Below the pieces are notes generated by a model, which did not search any database, had not been told where the DNA came from, and worked only from the letters and a program-made list of their open reading frames with translations. Shown one piece after another: positions 15,403 to 23,672 of a stretch of 64,000 nucleotides of DNA. Both the position numbers and the translations under genes were made by a program. Each line of letters opens with the position of its first letter. The first letter of the stretch is position 1. This DNA is from Herbaspirillum sp. (GTDB taxonomy: Bacteria; Pseudomonadota; Gammaproteobacteria; Burkholderiales; Burkholderiaceae_D), in assembly GCF_017744395.1 (NCBI RefSeq), contig NZ_JAGIBI010000002.1:434001-498000 (forward strand), given 5' to 3'.

Positions 15403-16350
15403 ATGTCCCTCAGTCCGCCTTCCGCCAGCGCCAAACTCAGCGCGCCTATCGATCTGCCTCTGGTGCGCCGTACCTTCGGCCGGCCGCAGCGGGTGGCCGA
15501 ATCCGATTTCCTGCGGCGCGAGGTGTCCGCCCGCATGCAGGAACGCCTGGCGCTGGTGAAGATCTCCCCCAATCAGGTGCTGGATGCCGGCTGCGGCGAA
15601 GGCGCCGACCTGCCGATGCTGCAAAAGCGCTATCCCGACGCCCAGGTGGTGGGGCTGGACGGCGCCTACGGCATGCTGGCCGTGGCGGCCGAGCACCAGC
15701 GCGGCGCCCAGTCGGCGCTCAACCGCCTGTTCGGCTCCATCAACAAATGGCTGGGCGCTTCCGGCGGCCGTGGCAATGCTCCCGAGCTGGCCTGTGCCGA
15801 CTTCGCCCAACTGCCGCTGGGCCAGCGTTCGCTCGACCTGGTCTGGTCCAACCTGGCGCTGCACTGGCACCCGCAGCCCGACCGCGTGTTCGCCGAGTGG
15901 CGCCGGGTGCTGCGGGTGGAAGGCTTGCTGATGTTTTCCTGCTTCGGTCCGGATACCCTGCGCGAAGTGCGCAGCGCCTTCGAAAGCATCGACCTGGCGC
16001 CGCATACCCTGCCGTTCGTGGACATGCACGATTTCGGCGACATGCTGGTCAATGCCGGCTTTTCCACGCCGGTGATGGACATGGAAACGATTACCGTGAC
16101 CTACGAGACGCCGCAGCGCCTGCTGGAAGACGTGCGCGCCTGGGGCGGCAATCCGCTGGAAACACGCCGCCGCGGGCTGCTTTCGCGCGCCCAGCGGCAG
16201 CGCTTGCTGGCCGCGTTCGAGGCGATGCGCAACCGCGACGGCAAGATACCGCTGACCTTCGAGGTTGTGTACGGCCATGCCTTCCGGCCGGTGCCGAAAC
16301 AGACCTCATCGGGCGAAAGCATCATCCGCTTCGATTTGCCGAGGAAATAG
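15403..16350 (+). CDS. bioC: SAM-dependent methyltransferase, BioC-like (malonyl-ACP O-methyltransferase)
   Basis: This 315-aa class I methyltransferase shows the SAM motif VLDAGCGEGADLPML (about residues 60-74), an acidic motif II (VVGLDGAYGML), and DLVWSNLALHW, characteristic of BioC-type enzymes. The following EWRRVLRVEGLLMFSCFGPDTLREV is also typical. BioC methylates malonyl-ACP to start pimelate synthesis for biotin. The rest of the biotin cluster is not in the window, so the role is inferred from the family and the common comF-bioC divergence in Burkholderiales. The residues LNRLFGSINKWLGASGGRGN form a loop longer than in E. coli BioC. Confidence 0.75.
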   Translation: MSLSPPSASAKLSAPIDLPLVRRTFGRPQRVAESDFLRREVSARMQERLALVKISPNQVLDAGCGEGADLPMLQKRYPDAQVVGLDGAYGMLAVAAEHQRGAQSALNRLFGSINKWLGASGGRGNAPELACADFAQLPLGQRSLDLVWSNLALHWHPQPDRVFAEWRRVLRVEGLLMFSCFGPDTLREVRSAFESIDLAPHTLPFVDMHDFGDMLVNAGFSTPVMDMETITVTYETPQRLLEDVRAWGGNPLETRRRGLLSRAQRQRLLAAFEAMRNRDGKIPLTFEVVYGHAFRPVPKQTSSGESIIRFDLPRK

Positions 16351-16724
16351 TGGCGGCGGCATATATGGGTTAGTCGCCAAAGTCCATCTGGATTTGGCTG
16401 TCGTTGTTGTATCGTTACGCCCTGCTAAATCGGGCGCCGGCTCCGCAAACCAGGCTGCAGGCGGGGAAGCGGGCGGTGGTCTAAGGCCGGGGGCGTCCGG
16501 TCGAAGTGTTGAGAGGCATGGGATGGCGTTTGCTTGATCACCGGCGGCGTTACCCCTTATACTCAAACGGTTAAAAAATAAATAAAGAGCCGCAGTGAGG
16601 GCGGCAGCAGCGCCACAACGCGTCCGGGGGCGGCAGCAATCCCGTCGATGCAGTGCGCCGGCAGGCCTTCCAGCGGCTCGATTGAGAGACACGCTCGACC
16701 GACTATCATGCTGGCGAGGTGCTT
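16351..16724. other. Intergenic region upstream of DUF2244/cox
   Basis: This 374-bp stretch has no convincing gene. It contains a weak GC stem (CGCCC / GGGCG near 16421-16440), a candidate promoter at 16534-16563, and an AT-rich patch (TTAAAAAATAAATAAA) near 16571-16586. Short open frames here lack Shine-Dalgarno sequences and recognisable homology. Confidence 0.5.
16534..16563 (+). promoter_or_regulatory. Candidate sigma-70 promoter
   Basis: TTGATC (16534-16539), an 18-nt spacer and TATACT (16558-16563, 5 of 6 matches). It would give a leader of about 155 nt before the DUF2244 gene and could also serve the cox genes. Confidence 0.5.
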
Positions 16725-17186
16725 ATGGAGACGCGGGAATGGGTATTGAAGCGCAATTGTTCGATTGCGCCGCGCCAGCTGGCGTGGGTGTTCGCAATAC
16801 TCTGTGCCGCATCGCTGACGGTCGCGTTGGCATTCACCGTCCATGGCGCCTGGACTATCCTGATTTTTTCTGTCATTGAGCTGGCGGCGGTCGGCATCGC
16901 CTTCCTGGCGTACGCCCGCCATGCAACTGATCGCGAGTATGTGGCCTTGTCGGACGATTGCCTGGTCGTCGAGTTGACGCGGGCTGGCAAGGCAAGCCGT
17001 ACCAAGCTGGACCTGCGCCGTGCGCGCATCGATTTTCCTGTGGCTCGCCAGTCGCTGGTGGGGCTGGAAGGTCCCGGCATGCGGGTGGAGGTAGGCCGTT
17101 TTATGAGCGAATGGAAACGATGCGAGTTCGCGCGCGAGCTGGAACGCGAACTGTCCGCAAGGACCGGTATGTTGGCGAAATTCTAA
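16725..17186 (+). CDS. DUF2244 domain-containing membrane protein
   Basis: This 153-aa protein has two adjacent transmembrane helices (QLAWVFAILCAASLTVALAF and ILIFSVIELAAVGIAFLAY) and a soluble C-terminal domain with EYVALSDDCLVVE and ARIDFPVARQSLVGLEGPGMRVEVGRFMSEWKR. This is the DUF2244 pattern; the family often lies next to cytochrome oxidase genes and has no proven function. The start at 16725 was chosen because GAGG (16716-16719) is 5 nt upstream; a GTG at 16719 would add two residues. It lies directly upstream of coxB and probably belongs to the same transcription unit. Confidence 0.75.
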   Translation: METREWVLKRNCSIAPRQLAWVFAILCAASLTVALAFTVHGAWTILIFSVIELAAVGIAFLAYARHATDREYVALSDDCLVVELTRAGKASRTKLDLRRARIDFPVARQSLVGLEGPGMRVEVGRFMSEWKRCEFARELERELSARTGMLAKF

Positions 17187-17190
17187 TTCT

Positions 17191-17196
17191 TATAAT
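17191..17196 (+). promoter_or_regulatory. TATAAT element before coxB
   Basis: A perfect -10 hexamer lies 21 nt before the coxB ATG in a short AT-rich patch. No good -35 lies 16-18 nt upstream, so it may be weak or activator-dependent. Confidence 0.3.
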
Positions 17197-17217
17197 TTTG
17201 GGCTTTTGAGGAAATCC

Positions 17218-18378
17218 ATGAAATATGCGAAGCGCCTTCAATCGTTGACCCTCGGTGCATCGCTGCTGGCGGCGGGAATCCCGTCCTGGGCAGTGGTGGA
17301 CAGTCCAGGGGGACCCGCAGTAAGGCAGATGAACTTCCAGCCGCCCGTCACCAAGATCGCCGAACAAATCTACGACCTGCACATCCTGATGCTGATCATC
17401 TGCCTGGTGATCTTCGTGGCGGTGTTCGGCGTGATGTTCTATTCCATCCTCAAGCACCGCAAGTCGCTCGGCCACAAGGCCGCGACCTTCCACGAAAGCA
17501 CGGCGGTCGAGATCGCCTGGACCGTGGTGCCGTTCCTGATCGTGATCGGCATGGCGCTGCCTGCCACCAAGACCGTGGTGTCGATGAAGGATACTTCCAA
17601 CGCCGACCTCACCATCAAGGTCACCGGCATGCAGTGGAAGTGGGGCTACGACTACCTCAAGGGCGAAGGCGAAGGCATTTCCTTCCTCTCCAACCTGGCC
17701 ACGCCGCGCGAGCAGGTCACCAACGCCGCGCTGACCAAGAACGACAACTACCTGCTGGAAGTCGACAATCCGGTCGTGGTGCCGGTCAACAAGAAGGTGC
17801 GCATTGTCACCACCGCCAATGACGTGATCCACTCGTGGACCATCCCGGCGTTCGGCGTCAAGCAGGATGCGATCCCCGGCTTCGTGCGCGACACCTGGTT
17901 CCGCGCCGAGAAGATCGGCACCTACCGCGGCCAGTGCGTCGAGTTGTGCGGCAAGGACCATGCCTTCATGCCCATCGTGGTGAACGTGGTCAGCGAGGCC
18001 GACTACAAGAAATGGGTCGATGAAAAGAAGAAGGAAATGGCGGCCAAGGCCGACGATCCGAACAAGACCTGGACCGTCGACGAGCTCAAGCAGCGCGGCG
18101 AGAAAGTCTATAACGCCAATTGCGCCGTCTGCCACCAGCCTACCGGCAAGGGCGTGCCCGGCGCCTTCCCGGCGCTGGATGGCGATCCGGTGGTCAACGG
18201 CCCCAAGGCGGAACAGATCCACGTGGTGTTGAACGGCAAGAACGCCATGCCGGCCTGGAAGACCGTCTTGAACGATACCGAAATCGCCGCGGTGATCACC
18301 TATACACGCAACAGCTGGTCCAACAAGGCGCAGGAAAACATCGTGCAGCCTGCCGAAGTGCTGGCCGGCCGCAAGTAA
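17218..18378 (+). CDS. coxB: Cytochrome c oxidase subunit II with fused cytochrome c domain
   Basis: Subunit II receives electrons at its binuclear CuA centre and passes them to subunit I. The 386-aa protein has a signal sequence, two transmembrane helices (about residues 50-75 and 95-116), and the cupredoxin domain with CuA ligands H205, C240, C244, H248 and M251 (GQCVELCGKDHAFM). A C-terminal cytochrome c domain is fused (CAVCH at residues 302-306, later an AMPAW axial Met), as in caa3-type oxidases, so it may accept electrons directly. The start at 17218 was chosen because GAGG lies 6 nt upstream; the longer frame would need a TTG at 17206. It opens the oxidase operon. Confidence 0.95.
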   Translation: MKYAKRLQSLTLGASLLAAGIPSWAVVDSPGGPAVRQMNFQPPVTKIAEQIYDLHILMLIICLVIFVAVFGVMFYSILKHRKSLGHKAATFHESTAVEIAWTVVPFLIVIGMALPATKTVVSMKDTSNADLTIKVTGMQWKWGYDYLKGEGEGISFLSNLATPREQVTNAALTKNDNYLLEVDNPVVVPVNKKVRIVTTANDVIHSWTIPAFGVKQDAIPGFVRDTWFRAEKIGTYRGQCVELCGKDHAFMPIVVNVVSEADYKKWVDEKKKEMAAKADDPNKTWTVDELKQRGEKVYNANCAVCHQPTGKGVPGAFPALDGDPVVNGPKAEQIHVVLNGKNAMPAWKTVLNDTEIAAVITYTRNSWSNKAQENIVQPAEVLAGRK

Positions 18379-18397
18379 TCGATTGGAGAACAGGAAT

Positions 18398-20008
18398 ATG
18401 ACCACTACCGTTGATCACGCGCCTGATCACCACGATCACGCGCACGGCCACGACCACTCGCATGACCATCCGCACGGCTGGCGCCGCTGGCTGTTCGCCA
18501 CCAACCACAAGGACATCGGCACGCTCTACCTGTGGTTCTCGTTCACCATGCTGCTCTCGGGCGGCTTGCTGGCGCTGCTGATCCGCGCCGAGCTGTTCCA
18601 GCCGGGCCTGCAGTTCTTCCGTCCCGAGTTCTTCAACCAGCTGACCACCATGCACGGCCTGGTGATGGTGTTCGGCGCCATCATGCCGGCCTTCGTCGGC
18701 TTTGCCAACTGGATGATCCCGCTGCAGATCGGGGCCTCCGACATGGCGTTCGCGCGCATGAACAACTTCTCGTTCTGGCTGCTGCCGCCGGCCGCGATCC
18801 TGCTGGCGACCTCGTTCCTGGTGCCGGGCGGCGCGACCGCCGCCGGCTGGACGCTGTATGCGCCGCTGTCGACCCAGATGGGCCCGGGCATGGACATGGC
18901 GATCTTCGCCGTGCACATCATGGGCGCTTCCTCGATCATGGGCTCGATCAATATCATCGTCACCATCCTCAACATGCGCGCGCCCGGCATGACGCTGATG
19001 AAGATGCCGATGTTCTGCTGGACCTGGCTGATCACCGCCTACCTGCTGATCGCCGTGATGCCGGTGCTGGCCGGCGCCATCACCATGACGCTGACCGACC
19101 GCCACTTCGGCACCTCGTTCTTCAACGCCGCCGGCGGCGGCGACCCGGTGATGTACCAGCACATTTTCTGGTTCTTCGGCCACCCCGAGGTCTACATCAT
19201 GATCCTGCCGGCGTTCGGCATCGTCTCGCAGATCATCCCGGCCTTCGCGCGCAAGCCGCTGTTCGGCTACGCCTCGATGGTGTATGCGACCGCCTCGATC
19301 GCGATCCTGTCCTTCATCGTCTGGGCGCACCACATGTTCACCACCGGCATGCCGGTGACCGCGCAGTTGTTCTTCATGTACGCCACCATGCTGATCGCGG
19401 TGCCGACCGGCGTGAAGATCTTCAACTGGGTCGCCACCATGTGGCGCGGTTCGATGACCTTCGAAACCCCGATGCTGTTCTCGGTCGGCTTCATCTTCGT
19501 GTTCACCATGGGCGGCTTCACCGGCCTGATCCTGGCGGTCACCCCGATCGACATCCAGATGCAGGACACCTACTACGTGGTGGCGCACTTCCACTACGTG
19601 CTGGTGGCCGGCTCGCTGTTCGCGCTGTTCGCCGGCTACTACTACTGGGGCCCGAAGTGGACCGGCTTCATGTACAACGAGGTGCGCGGCAAGATCCACT
19701 TCTGGGCTTCGCTGATCACCTTCAACATCACCTTCTTCCCGATGCACTTCCTCGGGCTGGCAGGCATGCCGCGCCGCTATGCGGACTACCCGGCGCAGTT
19801 CACCGACTTCAACATGGTCGCTTCGATCGGCGCCCTCGGTTTCGGCCTGAGCCAGGTGTACTTCCTGTTCTGGGTGGTGATCCCCTCGATCAAGGGCGGC
19901 AAGCAGGCCGAGGCCAAGCCGTGGGAAGGCGCCGAGGGCCTGGAATGGACCGTGCCCAGCCCGGCGCCGTTCCACACCTTCGAAGAGCCGCCTGTCTTCA
20001 AATGGTGA
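18398..20008 (+). CDS. ctaD: Cytochrome c oxidase subunit I
   Basis: This is the 536-aa catalytic subunit with twelve predicted transmembrane helices, holding heme a, heme a3 and CuB. Landmarks are the low-spin heme histidine in TTMHGLVMV, the CuB/crosslink motif WFFGHPEVYIMILPAFG, WAHHMFTTG, and YYVVAHFHYVL with the two late heme histidines. The N-terminus is unusually His/Asp-rich (HAPDHHDHAHGHDHSHDHPHG), which could bind metal. An upstream TTG at 18383 would add five residues, but ATG 18398 has AGGA 5 nt upstream. It lies 19 nt after coxB. Confidence 0.97.
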   Translation: MTTTVDHAPDHHDHAHGHDHSHDHPHGWRRWLFATNHKDIGTLYLWFSFTMLLSGGLLALLIRAELFQPGLQFFRPEFFNQLTTMHGLVMVFGAIMPAFVGFANWMIPLQIGASDMAFARMNNFSFWLLPPAAILLATSFLVPGGATAAGWTLYAPLSTQMGPGMDMAIFAVHIMGASSIMGSINIIVTILNMRAPGMTLMKMPMFCWTWLITAYLLIAVMPVLAGAITMTLTDRHFGTSFFNAAGGGDPVMYQHIFWFFGHPEVYIMILPAFGIVSQIIPAFARKPLFGYASMVYATASIAILSFIVWAHHMFTTGMPVTAQLFFMYATMLIAVPTGVKIFNWVATMWRGSMTFETPMLFSVGFIFVFTMGGFTGLILAVTPIDIQMQDTYYVVAHFHYVLVAGSLFALFAGYYYWGPKWTGFMYNEVRGKIHFWASLITFNITFFPMHFLGLAGMPRRYADYPAQFTDFNMVASIGALGFGLSQVYFLFWVVIPSIKGGKQAEAKPWEGAEGLEWTVPSPAPFHTFEEPPVFKW

Positions 20009-20044
20009 ACCGGGCCCGCGTGCGCCCAGCAATCCGGGATTCCC

Positions 20045-20155
20045 ATGTCTGATCGCAAGAAACCGAACAATCTGCGTACCGGCCTGTTGCTGGGGCTGGT
20101 GGCGCTGGCCTTCTTCGTCGGCATTTTCATCAACCGCATCTGGTTCGCCAAATGA
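20045..20155 (+). CDS. Small cytochrome oxidase assembly protein (36 aa)
   Basis: This short gene encodes MSDRKKPNNLRTGLLLGL..., ending RIWFAK, with one transmembrane helix (about residues 12-30) and a basic N-terminus. It fills the space between ctaD and cox11, and its stop codon overlaps the next start (ATGA at 20152-20155), which is strong evidence for translation. Comparable tiny proteins sit at the same place in other betaproteobacterial oxidase operons and are called cytochrome oxidase small assembly proteins. The function is inferred from position only. Confidence 0.8.
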   Translation: MSDRKKPNNLRTGLLLGLVALAFFVGIFINRIWFAK

Positions 20156-20721
20156 GCAAGATCGATCCGCAGGACGGGGCTGAAACGCGCGGCCTGAACC
20201 GCGTGATGCTGCGCAAGCTGTTGGTGGTGGCGGTGCTGATGTTCGGCTTCGGCTACGCGCTGATCCCGGTGTACCGGAAAATCTGCGAGGTGACCGGCGT
20301 CAATTTCCTCACGCCCAAGGATGCGACGGTGGAAGCGCCGGCCAACACGCAGGTCGACAAGTCGCGCACCGTCACCGTCGAGTTCGACGGCAATGCGCAG
20401 GGGCCGTGGCGTTTCCGGCCGACCGTGGCCAGCATGAAGGTGCATCCGGGCGAGATGACCCAGGTGACCTACGAAGTGGTGAATACGCAGGCGCGCAATG
20501 TGGACGCCCAGGCGATCCCCAGCTACGCGCCGGAGCAGTCGGCGGCTTTCTTCAAGAAGGTGGAATGCTTCTGCTTCACCCAGCAGACGCTGGGGCCGAA
20601 CGAAGCCAAGCAGATGCCGGTGGTGTTCTACATCGACCCCAAGCTGCCCAAGGATGTGACGACGATCACGCTGTCATACACCTTCTTCGAGATCGGTGGC
20701 AAGGACAAGAAGCAGGGCTGA
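20152..20721 (+). CDS. ctaG: Cytochrome c oxidase assembly protein CtaG/Cox11
   Basis: Cox11 inserts copper into the CuB site of subunit I. The 189-aa protein has an N-terminal membrane anchor (KLLVVAVLMFGFGYALIPVYRKICEVTG) and a periplasmic immunoglobulin-like domain. The copper-binding motif is CFCFTQQTL (two Cys separated by one residue), followed by MPVVFYIDPKL. RFRPTVASMKVHPGE is also typical. The start overlaps the stop of the 36-aa gene. Length is normal for the family. Confidence 0.95.
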   Translation: MSKIDPQDGAETRGLNRVMLRKLLVVAVLMFGFGYALIPVYRKICEVTGVNFLTPKDATVEAPANTQVDKSRTVTVEFDGNAQGPWRFRPTVASMKVHPGEMTQVTYEVVNTQARNVDAQAIPSYAPEQSAAFFKKVECFCFTQQTLGPNEAKQMPVVFYIDPKLPKDVTTITLSYTFFEIGGKDKKQG

Positions 20722-20758
20722 AACGGCGGATGCGACGGATGCGACAGGAGGGCTGGCA

Positions 20759-20986
20759 GTGACCGAGGATCTGAAACAGGCATCGCAGCGCAAGGTGTCG
20801 TTCGGCGCGACGATGAAGGCGGTGTTCTGGTCCTTCTTCGGGGTGCGCAAGAAGAGCGACTATGAGTCGGACGCGTCCAGGCTCAACCCGATCCATGTGC
20901 TGGTGGCCGGCGTGATCGGCGCGGCCATTTTCGTGGGGGCGCTGGTGGTAATCGTCAAGCTGGTGGTGGCGCAAGCCGCCGGGTGA
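20759..20986 (+). CDS. DUF2970 domain-containing small membrane protein (GTG start)
   Basis: This 75-aa protein carries the DUF2970 pattern: QRKVSFGATMKAVFWSFFGVRKKSDYESD, then LNPIHVLVAGVIGAAIFVGALVVIVKLVV, a single C-terminal transmembrane helix. The longer frame from 20696 overlaps cox11; I prefer GTG 20759 because AGGAGGG lies 7 nt upstream. The family is regularly found between cox11 and subunit III and has no known function. Confidence 0.8.
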   Translation: MTEDLKQASQRKVSFGATMKAVFWSFFGVRKKSDYESDASRLNPIHVLVAGVIGAAIFVGALVVIVKLVVAQAAG

Positions 20987-21070
20987 CAAAGCATTAACGG
21001 AAGGCGGCCGCACGGCCATTCAAAAACAACGGAACGACAAGTTCGCTGAATTTCGTATCGGGAGATGGAA

Positions 21071-21931
21071 ATGAGTTCTCAACAAGCCAAGGCGCCGCAC
21101 TATTTCGTTCCGGGGCCGTCGCGCTGGCCGATGATGGCGGGCATATCGATGCTGGTCACGATGATCGGCGCATCGGCCTGGGTCAACGGCGTGGCATGGG
21201 CGCCCTACGTCAACATCATCGGCATCCTGATGGTGCTGGTGGTGCTGTACAACTGGTTCGGCGACGCCATCAAGGAGTCCGAGTCGGGCCTCTACAGCGC
21301 GCGCATCGACCTCTCCTACCGCTGGAGCATGAGCTGGTTCATCTTCTCGGAAGTGATGTTCTTCGGCGCCTTCTTCGGCGCGCTGTTCTACGCGCGCAGC
21401 ATCACCATGCCATGGCTGGCCGACCTCGACCACAAGATCCTCTGGCCGGACTTCGCCGCGAACTGGGGCAGCGTCGGCCCGGCCGGCACGGTGGAGAACT
21501 TCACCACCATGGGCCCGTTCCCGATCCCGACCATCAATACGCTGCTGCTGCTCTCCTCGGGCGTGACGCTGACCATCTCGCACCACGCGCTGCGCGCCGG
21601 CCACCGTGCGCAGACCGCGGTGTGGCTGTTCCTGACGATCCTGCTGGGCGCGATCTTCATGGGCTTCCAGGCCTATGAATACATCCACGCCTACACCGAA
21701 CTGAACCTGAAGCTGACCTCCGGCATCTACGGTTCGACCTTCTTCATGCTGACCGGCTTCCACGGCTTCCACGTGACGATGGGCGCGATCATGCTGTCGG
21801 TGGTGCTGTATCGCGTGCTGCGCGGCCACTTCACGCCGACCCACCACTTCGCCTTTGAAGGTGCGGCCTGGTACTGGCACTTCGTGGACGTGGTGTGGCT
21901 GGGCCTGTATGTGGTGGTGTACTGGCTCTGA
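21071..21931 (+). CDS. ctaE: Cytochrome c oxidase subunit III
   Basis: This 286-aa protein has seven transmembrane segments and stabilises the oxidase core. Features are HYFVPGPSRWPMM at the N-terminus, the family-typical SEVMFFGAFFGALF, GFQAYEYIHA, FFMLTGFHGFHVTMGAIML, and AWYWHFVDVVWLGLYVVVY at the end. The start at 21071 was chosen over 21065 because GGAG (21061-21064) is 6 nt upstream of the second ATG. A terminator closes the first oxidase transcription unit here. Confidence 0.95.
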   Translation: MSSQQAKAPHYFVPGPSRWPMMAGISMLVTMIGASAWVNGVAWAPYVNIIGILMVLVVLYNWFGDAIKESESGLYSARIDLSYRWSMSWFIFSEVMFFGAFFGALFYARSITMPWLADLDHKILWPDFAANWGSVGPAGTVENFTTMGPFPIPTINTLLLLSSGVTLTISHHALRAGHRAQTAVWLFLTILLGAIFMGFQAYEYIHAYTELNLKLTSGIYGSTFFMLTGFHGFHVTMGAIMLSVVLYRVLRGHFTPTHHFAFEGAAWYWHFVDVVWLGLYVVVYWL

Positions 21932-21950
21932 GCCGGATTTCCATGACGTA

Positions 21951-21978
21951 AAAAAGCCGCACCCAGGTGCGGCTTTTT
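21951..21978. terminator. Bidirectional intrinsic terminator
   Basis: AAAAAGCCGCACC pairs with GGTGCGGCTTTTT (21966-21978). A-run and T-run flank the GC stem, so it can act for ctaE and for the opposing small gene. Confidence 0.9.
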
Positions 21979-22002
21979 CATGTGGTCGCCTATCAATGCA
22001 TA

Positions 22003-22203
22003 TCAGCGGATGCCGGTGGGCTGTATCCATCCCAGCTTGTAGCTCAGCAGGATGAACAGGAACAGCGCCACCGAGAACCCCACGCGCAAGGTCAGCGCCT
22101 GCACCGTGCGGTTGCTTTTGCCTTTGTCGCGCATCAGGAAGACCAGTGCCGAGGCCAGGCTGGCCAGGATGAGGATGAACGCGATCGCGACGACGATTTT
22201 CAT
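22003..22203 (-). CDS. Twin transmembrane protein (DUF2909-like)
   Basis: This 66-aa protein has two transmembrane helices (IVVAIAFILILASLASALVFLM and VGFSVALFLFILLSYKLGW) joined by a basic loop (RDKGKSNRTVQALTLR). This is the DUF2909/twin transmembrane pattern found beside SURF1 in many proteobacteria. It runs opposite to the oxidase genes and is divergent from SURF1, with only 87 nt between their starts. No function is established. Confidence 0.75.
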   Translation of the reverse strand: MKIVVAIAFILILASLASALVFLMRDKGKSNRTVQALTLRVGFSVALFLFILLSYKLGWIQPTGIR

Positions 22204-22290
22204 GCGGGTAAAATCCTTGTGTCTCCGCCGCCCCTGTCGGATTGCAATGTCGGCGCGGTCAGGTTATTGAAATATTTTTTACCCATTGTA

Positions 22291-23022
22291 ATGCCAATCA
22301 GATTTCGAATTCGCTGGATTCCCCTGTGCGCCACGCTCGCAGTCGCCGCCATCGGTATTGCCCTCGGCCAATGGCAGACCCATCGCGCCGAGGAAAAGCT
22401 GGCGATCCAGCAGCGCATCGAGGCGCGTTCCAAGGAGGCGCCCCTGCAGGCGCTGCCGCCGGATGGCGAGGCCGACGCGGGCGAATTCCGCCATGTTGTA
22501 CTGGAAGGGGAGTTCGTGCCGCAGTGGACGGTCTACCTGGAAAACCGCCCGCATGACGGCGCGGTCGGCTTCCATGTGCTGACGCCGTTTAAAATAGCGG
22601 GCTCGCAGCGCGCCGTCATGGTGGCGCGCGGCTGGGCCCCGCGCGATGCGGCCGACCGCGCCAAAGTGCCGCGCCCGGCCGTGCCGGCCGGACCGGTGCG
22701 CATCGAAGGCACGCTGCGCCGCGGTGCCGGCCATGTGCTGCAACTGGGGCAGGCCGATGCGCCCAGACCGGGGGCGATCCTGCAGAACCTCGATATCGCC
22801 GCGCTGTCTGCCGCCAGCGGCTTGCCATTGTCGTCGCTGGTGGTGGAGCTGCGGGCCGCGCCGCCGGGCGGCGACGATGGGCTGGTGCGCGACTGGCCGG
22901 CGCCTTCGCTGGGTATCGACCGCCACCGCGCCTACGCCGTGCAGTGGTATGCGCTGGCGGCGATGGCGCTGGTGTTTTTTCTGGTCACGGGATTGAGACG
23001 CAAGGGTAACGACGGGCAATGA
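22291..23022 (+). CDS. SURF1-family oxidase assembly protein
   Basis: This 243-aa protein has the SURF1 layout: an N-terminal transmembrane helix (WIPLCATLAVAAIGIALGQWQ), a periplasmic domain with EGEFVPQWTVYLENRPHDGAVGFHVLTPF and VMVARGWAPRD, and a C-terminal helix (YALAAMALVFFLVTGLRR). SURF1 helps insert heme A into subunit I. The ATG at 22291 was chosen as the start just before the basic n-region; no Shine-Dalgarno is visible, and the frame extends far upstream without homology. Its end overlaps the next gene by 4 nt. Confidence 0.88.
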   Translation: MPIRFRIRWIPLCATLAVAAIGIALGQWQTHRAEEKLAIQQRIEARSKEAPLQALPPDGEADAGEFRHVVLEGEFVPQWTVYLENRPHDGAVGFHVLTPFKIAGSQRAVMVARGWAPRDAADRAKVPRPAVPAGPVRIEGTLRRGAGHVLQLGQADAPRPGAILQNLDIAALSAASGLPLSSLVVELRAAPPGGDDGLVRDWPAPSLGIDRHRAYAVQWYALAAMALVFFLVTGLRRKGNDGQ

Positions 23023-23645
23023 CGAATCTTGATGCAAACCGGCCGGCCGCTGCCGCCGACGATGAAAAGTGCCGCCGCCGCGGCCGCTGGAAGATGCTGC
23101 TGGTGGTGCTGGTCTGCGCGGCGCCGATGATCGCCTCGTACTTCACCTACTATGTGGTCAAGCCGCAAAGCCGCAACAACTACGGCGCGCTGATCGACCC
23201 GCGCCAGTACCCGATTCCCGATCTCGGCAGCAGCGCGCTCGATGGCAGCCGCGCCGGCCTGGAGGATTACCGCGGCAAGTGGATCATGCTGCAGGTCGAT
23301 CGGGCCGGCTGCGCCCAGGCTTGTCGCGACAAGCTGCTCACCATGCGCCAGCTGCGGCTGATGCAGGGCAAGGAAATGGAGCGCATCGAGCGCGTCTGGC
23401 TGGTGACCGACAAGGAACCGGTCGAGACCATGCTGATCCGCGAGTACGACGGCACCGACATGCTGCGGGTGGATGCCGCCAGGCTGAAGGCCTGGCTGCC
23501 GGCGGAACCGGGCACGTCGATGGAGGACCATATCTACCTGATCGACCCGCTGGGCAACCTGATGATGCGCTTCCCCAAGGATCCCGATCCCAACAAGATG
23601 AAGAAGGACATTTCCAAGCTGCTGCGCGCCTCGGCCATCGGTTAA
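23019..23645 (+). CDS. Membrane-anchored SCO/thioredoxin-like protein
   Basis: This 208-aa protein is not a standard family member by name, but its features are clear. It has an N-terminal membrane anchor (WKMLLVVLVCAAPMIASYFTYYVV), then a periplasmic domain with GKWIMLQVDRAGCAQACRDKLLTMRQLRLMQGKEMERIERVWLVTD. The CxxxC (CAQAC) and the surrounding pattern resemble SCO/thioredoxin folds (compare GCxxxCP in SCO). IYLIDPLGNLMMRFPKDPDP near the C-terminus is where SCO proteins carry the third ligand, but no histidine is evident in the final stretch except DHIYL. It overlaps SURF1 by 4 nt and precedes ctaA, so a role in oxidase assembly is likely. Such proteins are often mislabelled as an oxidase subunit. 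Confidence 0.7.
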   Translation: MTNLDANRPAAAADDEKCRRRGRWKMLLVVLVCAAPMIASYFTYYVVKPQSRNNYGALIDPRQYPIPDLGSSALDGSRAGLEDYRGKWIMLQVDRAGCAQACRDKLLTMRQLRLMQGKEMERIERVWLVTDKEPVETMLIREYDGTDMLRVDAARLKAWLPAEPGTSMEDHIYLIDPLGNLMMRFPKDPDPNKMKKDISKLLRASAIG

Positions 23646-23672
23646 GCGCGAACGGCCCATGTTGGATACAAG

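Noticed and set aside
18296..20032. 578-aa minus-strand frame opposite ctaD
   Set aside because: Very charged His/Asp/Gln/Arg-rich translation, the mirror of a hydrophobic membrane protein gene. ctaD itself is unmistakable.
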